A DNA stretch of 38,508 bases from Caryophanales bacterium (GTDB taxonomy: Bacteria > Bacillota_I > Bacilli_A > Izemoplasmatales > UBA1188): NCBI GenBank assembly GCA_016287865.1, contig JAEEXP010000010.1:1-38508 (forward strand), written 5' to 3'. Below are positions 7,056 to 15,264 of this stretch, piece after piece; the first letter of the stretch is position 1, and each line of letters begins with the position of its first letter. The translations under genes and the position numbers were made by a program. The notes under the pieces were generated by a model, which had not been told where the DNA came from, searched no databases, and was given only the letters and a program-made list of their open reading frames with translations.

Positions 7056-8390
7056 TTACCCCACAATTATTTTGCCTTTCGGCTCTTCGAGTATATATTC
7101 ATTATTTTCTTTTGTAATAAATAAGCTTAAAAGTGATAATCCACCAATACGTCCTGCATACATTAAGAATGTAAGAATAAGTTTAGTGAATGTATTACCT
7201 GCGGCACTTACACCTAAGGATAGTCCGACAGTACCAACTGCACTTGTAACTTCAAACATGATTTGTTCGAATGAGAATTCATCAAACGCAGCGATTAGGA
7301 TACCTGATATGATTATTAATGCAACATATGCTACAAATAGTGCACTTGATTGTTTAACAATCTTATCTGGAATTTGTCTTTTGAATAATACAACTTTATT
7401 ATGACCTCTCATTTGAGAATAGAGGTTTGCGGCTACTACGACAAATGTAGTAACTTTAAGACCACCGGCAGTAGAACCAGAGTTACCACCAATAAACATA
7501 AGCACGTTAGTTAATAGTTTTCCTGATGATGTTAATTGTGCCATATCTACTGAATTAAATCCAGCGGTTCTAGGACTTACAGATAAGAAGAAGGCATTTA
7601 CAAGTTTATCTTTAAAACTAAAGTCTGTGAACGCTCCACCATTACCTATATTAGTAAATTCAAACATTAAGAATAATAATGCAGGAACAACAATAAGTAT
7701 CGCATTAAATACTAATACTACTTTAGAATGAACTTCAAGTTTCTTTAAGTTAAACTTATTATCGATTAAGTCACTCCAAATAATAAATCCTGATCCACCT
7801 ACTATAATTAATACCATAATTGTGATAAGAAGAGGTGAATTTGATTTATAAGCAGTTAAACTACCTGTGCCAAATATATCAAATCCGGCGTTACAGAATG
7901 CACTTATTGAATGGAATATTCCTTTAAAGAGTGCATCACCGAAACTCATATCTTTAGCTAATATTGAAGTAATGATTACTGCACCAGTACCTTCAAATAT
8001 AATAGTTCCGATGACGATTCTTCTAATAAGTTTACCTATACCAGATATATTATAAGATCCAGCAGACTGCATCATTATTGTTCTATTGTATAAAGACAAC
8101 TTCTTACCTATTAACATAAAGAATAAGGTAATGATTGTCATAAAGCCTAATCCACCAATTTGAATAAGAACTATAATTACTATTTGTCCAAATATAGTCC
8201 AGTGTGTAAATGTATCAAATGGAACTAGTCCAGTTACACATGTTGCACTAGTCGCAGTAAAAAGTGCATCTAAAAAAGATGTATAACCATTTTTTGCTGC
8301 GTCAGGAAATAATAGAAGTATTGTTCCGACCATAATGGTAAATATATATCCAATTGATAAGAATCTTACAGGCGATAATACTTTTTTCAT
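7056..8390 (-). CDS. ktrB: Potassium uptake channel subunit KtrB
   Basis: A 444-aa TrkH/KtrB-type membrane protein built of four M1-P-M2 repeats. The four P-loop filter segments are visible: TCVTGL (G54), CNAGF (G169), RTAGFN (G277) and GTVGLS (G389), each with the single conserved Gly that replaces the GYG of true K+ channels. GGNSGSTAGGLKVTT (301-315) fits the intramembrane loop that gates the pore in the third repeat. Length matches KtrB (about 445 aa) rather than the longer TrkH. It takes up K+ with KtrA, probably driven or stimulated by Na+ as in other Ktr systems. Starts at ATG 8390 with AAAGGTAAAAA upstream. No c-di-AMP (ydaO) riboswitch is recognisable before it; a palindrome at 8443-8477 may be its control site. 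Confidence 0.92.
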   Translation of the reverse strand: MKKVLSPVRFLSIGYIFTIMVGTILLLFPDAAKNGYTSFLDALFTATSATCVTGLVPFDTFTHWTIFGQIVIIVLIQIGGLGFMTIITLFFMLIGKKLSLYNRTIMMQSAGSYNISGIGKLIRRIVIGTIIFEGTGAVIITSILAKDMSFGDALFKGIFHSISAFCNAGFDIFGTGSLTAYKSNSPLLITIMVLIIVGGSGFIIWSDLIDNKFNLKKLEVHSKVVLVFNAILIVVPALLFLMFEFTNIGNGGAFTDFSFKDKLVNAFFLSVSPRTAGFNSVDMAQLTSSGKLLTNVLMFIGGNSGSTAGGLKVTTFVVVAANLYSQMRGHNKVVLFKRQIPDKIVKQSSALFVAYVALIIISGILIAAFDEFSFEQIMFEVTSAVGTVGLSLGVSAAGNTFTKLILTFLMYAGRIGGLSLLSLFITKENNEYILEEPKGKIIVG

Positions 8391-8442
8391 TTTTTACCTT
8401 TTATATAATAATATCACTTTTATTATATAATTACCTAATAAT

Positions 8443-8477
8443 CGATTTGATATTTGAGTATACTAAATCAAATATCG
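8443..8477. promoter_or_regulatory. Imperfect palindrome upstream of ktrB
   Basis: A palindromic core AGTATACT flanked by TTTG and AAAT, with outer CGAT and ATCG ends and internally shifted TTGAT/ATCAA elements. It lies 50-90 bases before ktrB, next to a minus-strand TATAAT. Position and symmetry suggest an operator for a dimeric regulator, but the binding protein is unknown. Confidence 0.35.
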
Positions 8478-8574
8478 CACATATTTTAACACCATTTTCA
8501 CAAAATTAGTCTATAATTTAATGATAGTTAAACTTATAATTACAATTATAAGATTAAAAGTATATAATAATTAT

Positions 8575-8602
8575 AAAGAAAAAAGACCTATAATTAGGTC
8601 TT
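8575..8602 (-). terminator. Terminator after tRNA-Lys
   Basis: Read on the minus strand: stem AAGACCTA / TAGGTCTT (8595-8602 and 8583-8590) with a four-base loop, then a run of T. It closes the tRNA-Lys transcript. Confidence 0.8.
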
Positions 8603-8613
8603 AATAATTTAGG

Positions 8614-8689
8614 TGGTACACCTTCACGGACTCGAACCGTGGACCCATTGATTAAGAGTCAATTGCTCTACCAACTGAGCTAAAGGTGC
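8614..8689 (-). tRNA. tRNA-Lys(CTT)
   Basis: Full cloverleaf on the minus strand. Acceptor GCACCTT / AAGGTGT, D arm GCTCAGTTGGTAGAGC, anticodon stem-loop ATTGA-CTCTTAA-TCAAT with anticodon CTT, T arm CACGG-TTCGAGT-CCGTG. The discriminator is A and CCA is encoded (8614-8616). It reads AAG codons. It has its own consensus promoter and terminator, so it is a single-gene unit. Confidence 0.95.
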
Positions 8690-8707
8690 ATATACACACG
8701 CTCTAAA

Positions 8708-8736
8708 ATTATATAATGTGTTTTGATATTTGTCAA
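8708..8736 (-). promoter_or_regulatory. Consensus promoter of tRNA-Lys
   Basis: On the minus strand TTGACA (8736-8731) and TATAAT (8713-8708) with a 17-base spacer, both hexamers perfect. The tRNA 5' end lies about 19 bases after the -10. This is the strongest promoter seen in the window, as expected for a stable RNA. Confidence 0.9.
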
Positions 8737-8773
8737 ACACAAAAATTAAAAATTTTTAAATTAAGGAGTTTTT

Positions 8774-9658
8774 ATGGATTTAGTAATATTAGCTGCCGGC
8801 TTAGGATCAAGATTTGGTGGCTTAAAACAGGTTACTCCTGTTGATGAATATAATAACTTTATAATTGATTATTCTATCGTAGATGCAGCTCATGCTGGCT
8901 TTGATAGAGTAATATTTATTATCAACAAAGATAATAAAGAAGTATTCGATTCAACAATCGGTAATAGAATTAAAAGTATTATCAAGGTTGAATATGCGTT
9001 CCAAGAATTCGATTCACCATTAATCCCAAAAGATAGAACTAAACCTATGGGTACGGCTCAAGCTTTACTCTCAGTAAAAGATATTGTATCTGATAAGTTC
9101 TTAATCATTAATAGTGATGATTTCTATGGTAGAAGTGCTTATGAAGAAGCTTTTAATGCTTTAAATAGTATTGATTCATCTTCAAAGAATAAATATTTCA
9201 ACATCGCATATAAAGCTAAAAATACTTTAAGTTCAAATGGTTCAGTAAAAAGAGGAATCATTAACTATGAGAATGGATTGTTAAAGAATCTTACTGAATC
9301 AATTATTTATAAAGAAGGCAATAAGATCTATGCATCACCTCTTGATGATAAAGATAATATAAGAGAAATTGATGAAGACACATTAGTATCAATGAATATG
9401 TTTGGATTTACTAAAGATTTCATGAACTATTTAGTTGATGAATATAAAGTATTCTTAAATACTGAAGATTTATCTTCTAAAGAATATTTACTTCCAGAAG
9501 TAGTTGCTAAAGTTGTGAAAGAAAAGAAAGCAGTATGTGAAATCAGAACAACTGATAGTAAGTGGTTTGGAGTAACTTATAAAGAAGATAAAGAAGAAGT
9601 AGAAGAAAAAATAAAAGAATTAAAAAGCAAGGGAGTTTATAAAGAAACTCTATATTAG
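8774..9658 (+). CDS. Nucleotidyltransferase family protein (sugar-phosphate or choline-phosphate type)
   Basis: A 294-aa protein of the nucleotidyl transferase superfamily (GT-A-like fold) that joins an NTP to a sugar phosphate or related phosphate. The N-terminal LAAGLGSRFGGLKQVTPV is the classic GxGxR...K NTP-binding signature. PMGTAQALLSV (around 97-107) binds the base, and INSDDFYG (112-119) holds the metal-binding Asp of this family. The C-terminal part SSKEYLLPEVVAKVV is typical of uncharacterised members close to LicC/NTP_transferase proteins. The substrate cannot be told. ATG 8774 follows AAGGAG. The next gene starts 10 bases after the stop, so they may be cotranscribed, possibly in envelope or surface metabolism. 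Confidence 0.8.
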   Translation: MDLVILAAGLGSRFGGLKQVTPVDEYNNFIIDYSIVDAAHAGFDRVIFIINKDNKEVFDSTIGNRIKSIIKVEYAFQEFDSPLIPKDRTKPMGTAQALLSVKDIVSDKFLIINSDDFYGRSAYEEAFNALNSIDSSSKNKYFNIAYKAKNTLSSNGSVKRGIINYENGLLKNLTESIIYKEGNKIYASPLDDKDNIREIDEDTLVSMNMFGFTKDFMNYLVDEYKVFLNTEDLSSKEYLLPEVVAKVVKEKKAVCEIRTTDSKWFGVTYKEDKEEVEEKIKELKSKGVYKETLY

Positions 9659-9668
9659 GAGACAAAAA

Positions 9669-11111
9669 ATGAAGAAAAGAATATTTGTTGTAGCATTAAT
9701 ATTATTCTTGCTATCATTAACGGCTTGTAATCTTAACTGGTTTACAACAACTGAGTGGAAAACAGGCACAAAAGCAACTTCTAGTAAAACAAGTGCAAGT
9801 TCTAGTGTTATAGAAACAACAACCACTACTGCACATGTACACACTACAGCTTATAGAGTTGTAAAAGATGCAAAGTGTACTGAAAGTGGATATGGTCAAA
9901 CATATTGTACTAGTTGTGGTGAAGTACTTGATACAAATATCATACCAGCAACTGGCCATACATGGGATTCAATTATTGGTCATGAACCAACTTGTACAGA
10001 AGACGGATATACAGCACATTCTGAATGCACAAAATGTGGTGCTGTAGTTAATAACCAAATTCTTCCAGCATTAGGTCATAACTATTCATTTAGTCACAGA
10101 ATTGTACCTGAAGATGATAATTATGTTAGTCATTCATATGCAGTTTATACATGTGATAGATGTTATGGAACTTATCATTCATTATTACAAACTAATTATA
10201 AAGCTGCGTATGGATATAAATCATTAAGCATATTATCTAATAGTGAAGCTTATCTTGCTTTCTATGAATGGCTTTATAGTGAAGCTTCAGCATTTAGATT
10301 AAATTATACAGACTTTGAAGGCGAAGAACCTTCAGATGGTGGATATGAAATAGCTAGAAAGAATGTTGCCGCTATGGGTCTTACAATTAAAGAAGCTGCG
10401 GCTGTATATCATACATTCTTATATGATTGTCCAGAATTCTATTATTTAAAGAGTGGATATATTGCAATAGGTCCTAGAGATGGCGATCCTCATACATTTG
10501 TAATGCAAATTGATGAAGCATTTAAATTAAGTTCATATAGAGAAGAATGTCAAAATACTGTTAAAAAAATGTGTGAAGATTTCACAGCTGAGTATAGTCA
10601 TACAAATGATAAATTAACTTTAATTAAGAATATTCATGATTTTATAATTAAGAGAGTTAATTATGGTTATGAAGAAGATGGTACAACACCTCTTGATGAC
10701 GCTGAAGCTCATTGCATAATCGGTGTATCAGCAAGCGGAAATGGAAAAGCCAGTGCAGTATGTGAAGCATATTCTAAAACATTCTTATATTTCGCAAGAA
10801 TGTATGATGTTGATGCGATAATAGTTCACGGCGCAGGTCATGCTTGGAATATGGTTAAGTATAATGGTAATTGGTATGGTCTTGATGCTACTTGGGATGA
10901 TCAACCAGAAACATATAGAGATCAAGGCGGAATTTATTATGGCTACTTTATGAAGAATGAAGCAGACTTTAATGACGAACACGCTGATGGTGGTCATACT
11001 CCATATGACTACTACATTACTAATGGACTTAGATATCAGTTTCCTATTCCACCATTTGCATCTACATCTTATAAGGTAAATATACTAGGAAAAGTAGTAT
11101 TAGATGATTAA
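9669..11111 (+). CDS. Lipoprotein with Cys-rich repeats and transglutaminase-like domain
   Basis: A 480-aa secreted lipoprotein. The signal peptide ends in the lipobox LTAC with lipidation at C20. A Ser/Thr-rich linker (residues 25-58) follows. Then come two repeats, CTESGY...CTSCGEVL...IPATGH (70-97) and CTEDGY...CTKCGAVV...LPALGH (109-137), and a degenerate third (YTCDRCYGTY). Such CxxCG repeats are common in surface proteins of gut Firmicutes. The C-terminal half (about 240-450) is a transglutaminase/cysteine-protease-like domain: catalytic Cys in SAVCEAYS (C365), His in GHAWNMV (H391) and Asp in LDATWDD (D406), in the right order and spacing. It may act as a cell-wall peptidase or cross-linker; the substrate is unknown. 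RBS AGGAGA precedes ATG 9669. Confidence 0.85.
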   Translation: MKKRIFVVALILFLLSLTACNLNWFTTTEWKTGTKATSSKTSASSSVIETTTTTAHVHTTAYRVVKDAKCTESGYGQTYCTSCGEVLDTNIIPATGHTWDSIIGHEPTCTEDGYTAHSECTKCGAVVNNQILPALGHNYSFSHRIVPEDDNYVSHSYAVYTCDRCYGTYHSLLQTNYKAAYGYKSLSILSNSEAYLAFYEWLYSEASAFRLNYTDFEGEEPSDGGYEIARKNVAAMGLTIKEAAAVYHTFLYDCPEFYYLKSGYIAIGPRDGDPHTFVMQIDEAFKLSSYREECQNTVKKMCEDFTAEYSHTNDKLTLIKNIHDFIIKRVNYGYEEDGTTPLDDAEAHCIIGVSASGNGKASAVCEAYSKTFLYFARMYDVDAIIVHGAGHAWNMVKYNGNWYGLDATWDDQPETYRDQGGIYYGYFMKNEADFNDEHADGGHTPYDYYITNGLRYQFPIPPFASTSYKVNILGKVVLDD

Positions 11112-11114
11112 TAA

Positions 11115-11148
11115 AAAAAGATGAGAATTTCGCAATTCTCATCTTTTT
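11115..11148. terminator. Bidirectional terminator
   Basis: A 15-bp perfect stem, AAAAAGATGAGAATT (11115-11129) / AATTCTCATCTTTTT (11134-11148), loop TCGC. It can stop the lipoprotein gene from the left and the convergent FAD oxidoreductase gene from the right. Confidence 0.9.
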
Positions 11149-11163
11149 ATTTTGCTTAAATTT

Positions 11164-12570
11164 TTAGAAGAATCTTTCTACTAAATCCTTAGATGATGCA
11201 CAAGTATCTTCCATGTCACCAAATGACATAATTTCACCACCGAAGAATGTATTGTGTTCACCTTGAATCTTTTCAAGTTCATCGTACCATCCAGCTTTGA
11301 AATCTTCTGGAGTTACGTGTGGACAATAATAAGTTTCTTGTTCGTAGAGTCTTTCTTTTACTGGGAATCCACAGAGTGCCATATCTTCCATCATCATTTC
11401 GATAGTTTTATCATATGGAACATCTTCAGATCCTAAGTGGTTTCTTAATGCGTATACTACACAAGGACAGTTAGCTCCAAGGTCTTCCCATCTGTGATAG
11501 TAAACCATAGCGTGACCTAATCTTTCAACTGTCATATTATCAAAGATATAACCTGAAATAGTTGGTCCTTGGTTTTCATCAAATGTAGCAATGAAGTCCA
11601 CATATTCTTCATGTCTAATCTTAGAGAATAATTCTTTTTCCTTAGCGCTTGCATCAGCAAGTTTAGCGAACCAGTCAAGAGGAGTAGTAACGATTAATTT
11701 GTCAAATTCTTCAACTCTTTCACCGTTCTTATCTTTAACTGTAACTTTAATCTTTTCGCCTTTTGGACGTTCAACTTTAACAACTTCAGTATTTAATAAA
11801 GCTGGATTTTTAAGTTTCTTATTAGCTGCTTCATAAATAGATTGAGTTCCGTCTTTCCAAGTCCAGAGTCTCATATTTACGAATTCAATAGCAGTAGTAG
11901 TATCTAAGTATTTCATTACATAAGATGCTGGAATTTCATCAAAGTAACCATAACCGAAAGAAGTATAAGGACCAATCCAGATTCTTTGAACTTCTTCAAC
12001 ACCGTTTAATTTACAGAATTGATCAAATGGTAAAGCTAAATCTTTTAAGTTAGGGTTTTCACCAGATACAAGTTGTAATGAATTGTGTAATTCTTTAGAT
12101 AAACCATCATATTTACCTTGAGCTACACCTCTATGACCATATACGTCATAACCTTTATATTTCTCGTTCATAATTTGAACAAGTTTCTTCATTTGTTTCT
12201 TAAGTTTTAATAGACCAAATAATTTCTTTAATGAGAAGTTTTTCTTAGGGTCAAATGGGAATATTTCTTTACCGCTTGAATCACGATACATTCTTCTCAT
12301 ATTAGGACCATCTGCATGTCCTACACCAGCGAATTCTTCAACTTCATGAACTGCATGATAAGTGATTGCACCCATGATTGCGCCAGTTTCAAATGATCTT
12401 TCTTCTCCGCCAACTTTTAGTTTAGGAGAATAACTCTTACCACCAATCTTGTTTAACTTTTCAAAGATAGTGTAGTTTTTGTATCCTTTTTTCTCAAGAT
12501 ACATAGCTGCAGAGATACCAGCTGGTCCTCCGCCGATAATGCAAATTCTTTCTTTTAAATCCTTTGACAT
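11164..12570 (-). CDS. FAD-dependent oxidoreductase of the flavin amine oxidase superfamily
   Basis: A 468-aa soluble flavoprotein. The N-terminal Rossmann motif GGGPAGISAAMYLEKKG (residues 13-29) and the following acidic FEK bind the FAD ADP moiety. GGKSYS (43-48) is the second conserved element of this superfamily. The C-terminal NTFFGGEIMSFGDMEDTCASS closes the flavin site, as in amine oxidase and desaturase-type members. No signal peptide or membrane segment. The substrate cannot be inferred: plant- and bacterial-type amine oxidases, desaturases and protoporphyrinogen oxidases share these motifs, and the neighbours give no pathway. ATG 12570 is preceded by AAGGAGACAAT. Monocistronic: convergent with the lipoprotein and divergent from the FRG gene. 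Confidence 0.8.
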   Translation of the reverse strand: MSKDLKERICIIGGGPAGISAAMYLEKKGYKNYTIFEKLNKIGGKSYSPKLKVGGEERSFETGAIMGAITYHAVHEVEEFAGVGHADGPNMRRMYRDSSGKEIFPFDPKKNFSLKKLFGLLKLKKQMKKLVQIMNEKYKGYDVYGHRGVAQGKYDGLSKELHNSLQLVSGENPNLKDLALPFDQFCKLNGVEEVQRIWIGPYTSFGYGYFDEIPASYVMKYLDTTTAIEFVNMRLWTWKDGTQSIYEAANKKLKNPALLNTEVVKVERPKGEKIKVTVKDKNGERVEEFDKLIVTTPLDWFAKLADASAKEKELFSKIRHEEYVDFIATFDENQGPTISGYIFDNMTVERLGHAMVYYHRWEDLGANCPCVVYALRNHLGSEDVPYDKTIEMMMEDMALCGFPVKERLYEQETYYCPHVTPEDFKAGWYDELEKIQGEHNTFFGGEIMSFGDMEDTCASSKDLVERFF

Positions 12571-12612
12571 ATTGTCTCCTTAAAAAATATTAAATAATGC
12601 TTTATTACTAAT

Positions 12613-12621
12613 ATTTTAGCA
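12613..12621 (-). promoter_or_regulatory. Probable extended -10 of the FAD oxidoreductase gene
   Basis: On the minus strand TGC-TAAAAT, an extended -10 element, lies about 42 bases before the ATG. No good -35 is visible, which is acceptable for an extended -10 promoter. Confidence 0.4.
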
Positions 12622-12675
12622 CTTTTTCTATATTTTACCTATTATCACTTTTATAGGACAATTTTGTGAAAACAC

Positions 12676-12704
12676 TTACAAGGTCAATTCATTATAATTA
12701 TGAT
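12676..12704 (+). promoter_or_regulatory. Promoter of the FRG-sugar transporter operon
   Basis: TTACAA (12676-12681) and TATGAT (12699-12704) with a 17-base spacer, about 27 bases before the first ATG. A second TATAAT-like stretch lies inside the spacer. It is the only clear promoter for the run of genes to 17594. Confidence 0.6.
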
Positions 12705-12731
12705 AGAATATAATTATAAAAGGGTGTCAGA

Positions 12732-13496
12732 ATGAAAGTTAATTCATATAATGATTTTATTAAAGAACTTAATGGTAGAGGAGATGTTTATGTGTTTAGA
12801 GGTCAAGCAAACTCTAAACATGTTTTAATTCCATCAGGTTTAAGAGAAAACCATATTCAATACGCCGATAAACAAATCTTTAAATTTGTTGATGAAATGA
12901 AGAACGCCTTTGGGTTTGATGAACTTACATGTATTGAAATAGCTCAACATTTCGCTCTTCCAACACGTATGCTTGATTTTACTTATTCAATGGATGTCGC
13001 ACTATTTTTTGCGTGTTATGATCCTAGAGGTAAATATACTGATTGTGATGGTAAAGTATTTATCTTTAATAAGACAAGATATGAAAACATCTTAAAAGAG
13101 AAGAATAAACTCAGTTCACAAGTTATTAGAAACAATAAATACTTATACAACTGGTTATTAAAATACGTTGATAAGAAAGTAACTAAAAATGACTCTAAAG
13201 GCATTGATATGCCTATATTTGTCGATGCGACAAGAGAATTTGATAGATTATATATTCAAAAAGGATTATTCCTCTTATGGGGTCTTGATGAAATTCCTTT
13301 TGAAGAAATACTTAAGAATGAAAATATTGATATAAATGAACTTATTGATACTATCGTTATTGATAGAGATAGTAAAGAATCTATTCTTGAATCATTAAAA
13401 CAAAGAAATGTATCAGAAGATACTTTATATATGAATATCCAAAAGATTAAAGATTTAGCTAAGGATATTAAATACGGAGACCAAAATATTGAGTAA
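12732..13496 (+). CDS. FRG domain protein
   Basis: A 254-aa soluble protein with an FRG domain, named for the conserved Phe-Arg-Gly seen here as YVFRGQANSKHVLIPSGLR (residues 20-38). The second hallmark AQHFALPTRMLDFT (71-84) and the following helix MDVALFFACYD are also present, so the domain is complete. The biochemical function of FRG domains is not established; they occur in phage-, toxin- and signalling-related contexts. This one has its own promoter and overlaps the next gene, a sugar-transport permease, by eight bases, so it is the first cistron of a transporter operon. That is unusual and suggests a sensing or regulatory role in the transport system, although fortuitous insertion cannot be excluded. 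ATG 12732 sits behind AAAGGGTG. Confidence 0.88.
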   Translation: MKVNSYNDFIKELNGRGDVYVFRGQANSKHVLIPSGLRENHIQYADKQIFKFVDEMKNAFGFDELTCIEIAQHFALPTRMLDFTYSMDVALFFACYDPRGKYTDCDGKVFIFNKTRYENILKEKNKLSSQVIRNNKYLYNWLLKYVDKKVTKNDSKGIDMPIFVDATREFDRLYIQKGLFLLWGLDEIPFEEILKNENIDINELIDTIVIDRDSKESILESLKQRNVSEDTLYMNIQKIKDLAKDIKYGDQNIE

Positions 13497-14391
13497 ATGG
13501 GACAGAATTAAAGGATGGCTATATATACTACCTGCGATTATCTTTTTAGGTATCTTTTTGGTTTACCCTTTAATTGATGTCTTTGTCTATTCATTTGAAG
13601 AAGGATATAACTTTGTATCTGAATCATCGTTTGGAGTGGGTCTTTATAACTATACATATATTCTTCATGACCATTATTTTATTCAAGCGATTAAGAATAC
13701 TTTTATAATGGTTATAATCACAGTTCCTATTTCAACTGGTTTAGCTTTATTAATATCACTATGTTTAGCATCAATCCCTAAACTAAGATCAGTATTTCAA
13801 ACAATATATTTCTTGCCATATGTCACAAATACTCTAGCTTTAGGCTTAGTCTTTATGATTCTATTTAAGGACAATATTTACACAGATGGCGTAGTTAATT
13901 CACTTATTCATATATTTAGTCCAAACACAACCATCCATTTCATAGATGGACCATATTGGGCTAAGATGATGGTTCTATGTATTTATATTATTTGGGTAGT
14001 ATTACCATTTAAGATTCTAATATTAACTAATGCACTACTTGGAGTGCCTGAGGCAATGTATCAAGCTGCGAAGATGGATGGTGCATCAGAAAGAACTACA
14101 TTCTTTAGAATCACTCTTCCAATGATATCACCAATGCTATTCTATTTAGTTATCACTGGATTTATTGGTGCATTTAAAGAATATAGTGATGCGGTAGCTT
14201 TATTCGGTACTGACTTAAACGCAAAAGAAATGAATACAATTGTTGGATATGTATACGATATGCTTTATGGTGATTCAGGAGGATATCCATCATTCGCATC
14301 AGCCGCAGCTATTATTCTATTTGTGATTGTCTTAACTATCACAATAATTAATTTACTCATTAGTAAGAAGAAGGTTTTCTATAATAATTAA
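13489..14391 (+). CDS. CUT1-type sugar ABC transporter permease (MalF/UgpA-like)
   Basis: A 300-aa inner-membrane permease with six predicted helices. The EAA-type loop that contacts the ATPase is PEAMYQAAKMDGASERTTFFRITLPMISPM, with the conserved G of DGA. The start is TTG at 13489, which overlaps the FRG stop codon; GGAGA about eight bases upstream supports it, and translation is probably coupled. It pairs with the MalG-like permease two bases downstream. No ATPase is encoded nearby. The family takes up oligosaccharides or glycerol-3-phosphate; the substrate cannot be read from the permease. Confidence 0.92.
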   Translation: MSKWDRIKGWLYILPAIIFLGIFLVYPLIDVFVYSFEEGYNFVSESSFGVGLYNYTYILHDHYFIQAIKNTFIMVIITVPISTGLALLISLCLASIPKLRSVFQTIYFLPYVTNTLALGLVFMILFKDNIYTDGVVNSLIHIFSPNTTIHFIDGPYWAKMMVLCIYIIWVVLPFKILILTNALLGVPEAMYQAAKMDGASERTTFFRITLPMISPMLFYLVITGFIGAFKEYSDAVALFGTDLNAKEMNTIVGYVYDMLYGDSGGYPSFASAAAIILFVIVLTITIINLLISKKKVFYNN

Positions 14392-14393
14392 CT

Positions 14394-15260
14394 ATGAAAG
14401 AGAAAGGATATAATGTAGAGAAAGCAAAAACTAAACAAAAAGTTAAAAATGTGTTCAAATACATATTCCTTTCGTTCTGGGCAATAATCGTATTATTCCC
14501 ATTCTATTTCATGGTTTTAACATCACTTAAAACTAGTGGACAATATAATAGTGAAATAGTTCCAAAACTATATGTTTTAAAACCTACACTAGATAATTAT
14601 GTAATGGCATTTACTACTGTAAGACTATCTAGGTATTTCTTAAATACTACAATATTCGCAGTTTTAACTACTGCGCTAATGATCATAGTATCTATTCTTG
14701 CAGCATTTGGTTTCGCAAGATTAGACTTTAAAGGAAAAGATATAGTATTCACTTTATTCTTAGCTTTAATGATGATTCCAAATGAACTAGTAGTAATTAC
14801 TAATTTCGTAACTATTACTAATCTAAATCTAAGGAATACATTTACTGGATTAATTTTACCTTCAGTAACCTCAGTATTCTATGTATATTTACTTAAAGAA
14901 AACTTTGCCCAAATAAGTGATTATATTTATTACGCCGCAAAAGTAGATGGCGCAAATGACTTTAAATATTTAACTAAAATAGTAATTCCAATGTCTAGAC
15001 CAACTATTATTTCAGTAATCATTTTAAAGATTATTGAATGTGCAAACTCATATGTATGGCCAAGACTTGTGACAACTAAATCAGCTTATTTCTTAGTATC
15101 TAATGGACTTCAAGAAATAAGAGAAAATGGATTTGGCCGTGAAAATATCCCAGCGATGATGGCCGCAGTCGTTGCGATATCAATTCCTCTAATTATTCTA
15201 TTCTTAGTCTTTAGAAAGACAATTATGAATGGAGTATCTAAGAGTGGTACTAAAGGATGA
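14394..15260 (+). CDS. CUT1-type sugar ABC transporter permease (MalG/UgpE-like)
   Basis: The second, 288-aa permease of the transporter, with an N-terminal cytoplasmic basic stretch and six predicted helices. The N-terminal helix is followed by VLTSLKTSGQY, characteristic of MalG-type subunits. The EAA loop is DYIYYAAKVDGANDFKYLTKIVIPMSRPTI. ATG 14394 lies two bases after the previous stop codon, with no independent strong ribosome site, so it is coupled to the first permease. With the binding protein next door it forms a canonical CUT1 set minus the ATPase. In many Firmicutes a shared MsmX/MsmK-type ATPase encoded elsewhere serves such transporters. Confidence 0.92.
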   Translation: MKEKGYNVEKAKTKQKVKNVFKYIFLSFWAIIVLFPFYFMVLTSLKTSGQYNSEIVPKLYVLKPTLDNYVMAFTTVRLSRYFLNTTIFAVLTTALMIIVSILAAFGFARLDFKGKDIVFTLFLALMMIPNELVVITNFVTITNLNLRNTFTGLILPSVTSVFYVYLLKENFAQISDYIYYAAKVDGANDFKYLTKIVIPMSRPTIISVIILKIIECANSYVWPRLVTTKSAYFLVSNGLQEIRENGFGRENIPAMMAAVVAISIPLIILFLVFRKTIMNGVSKSGTKG

Positions 15261-15264
15261 TTAT

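Noticed and set aside
8391-8580. c-di-AMP (ydaO) riboswitch before ktrB
   Set aside because: The interval is very AT-rich and contains none of the conserved ydaO motifs.
9717-9959. Cys-rich minus-strand frame
   Set aside because: It is a shadow of the Ser/Thr- and Cys-rich coding region of the lipoprotein, without a ribosome site.
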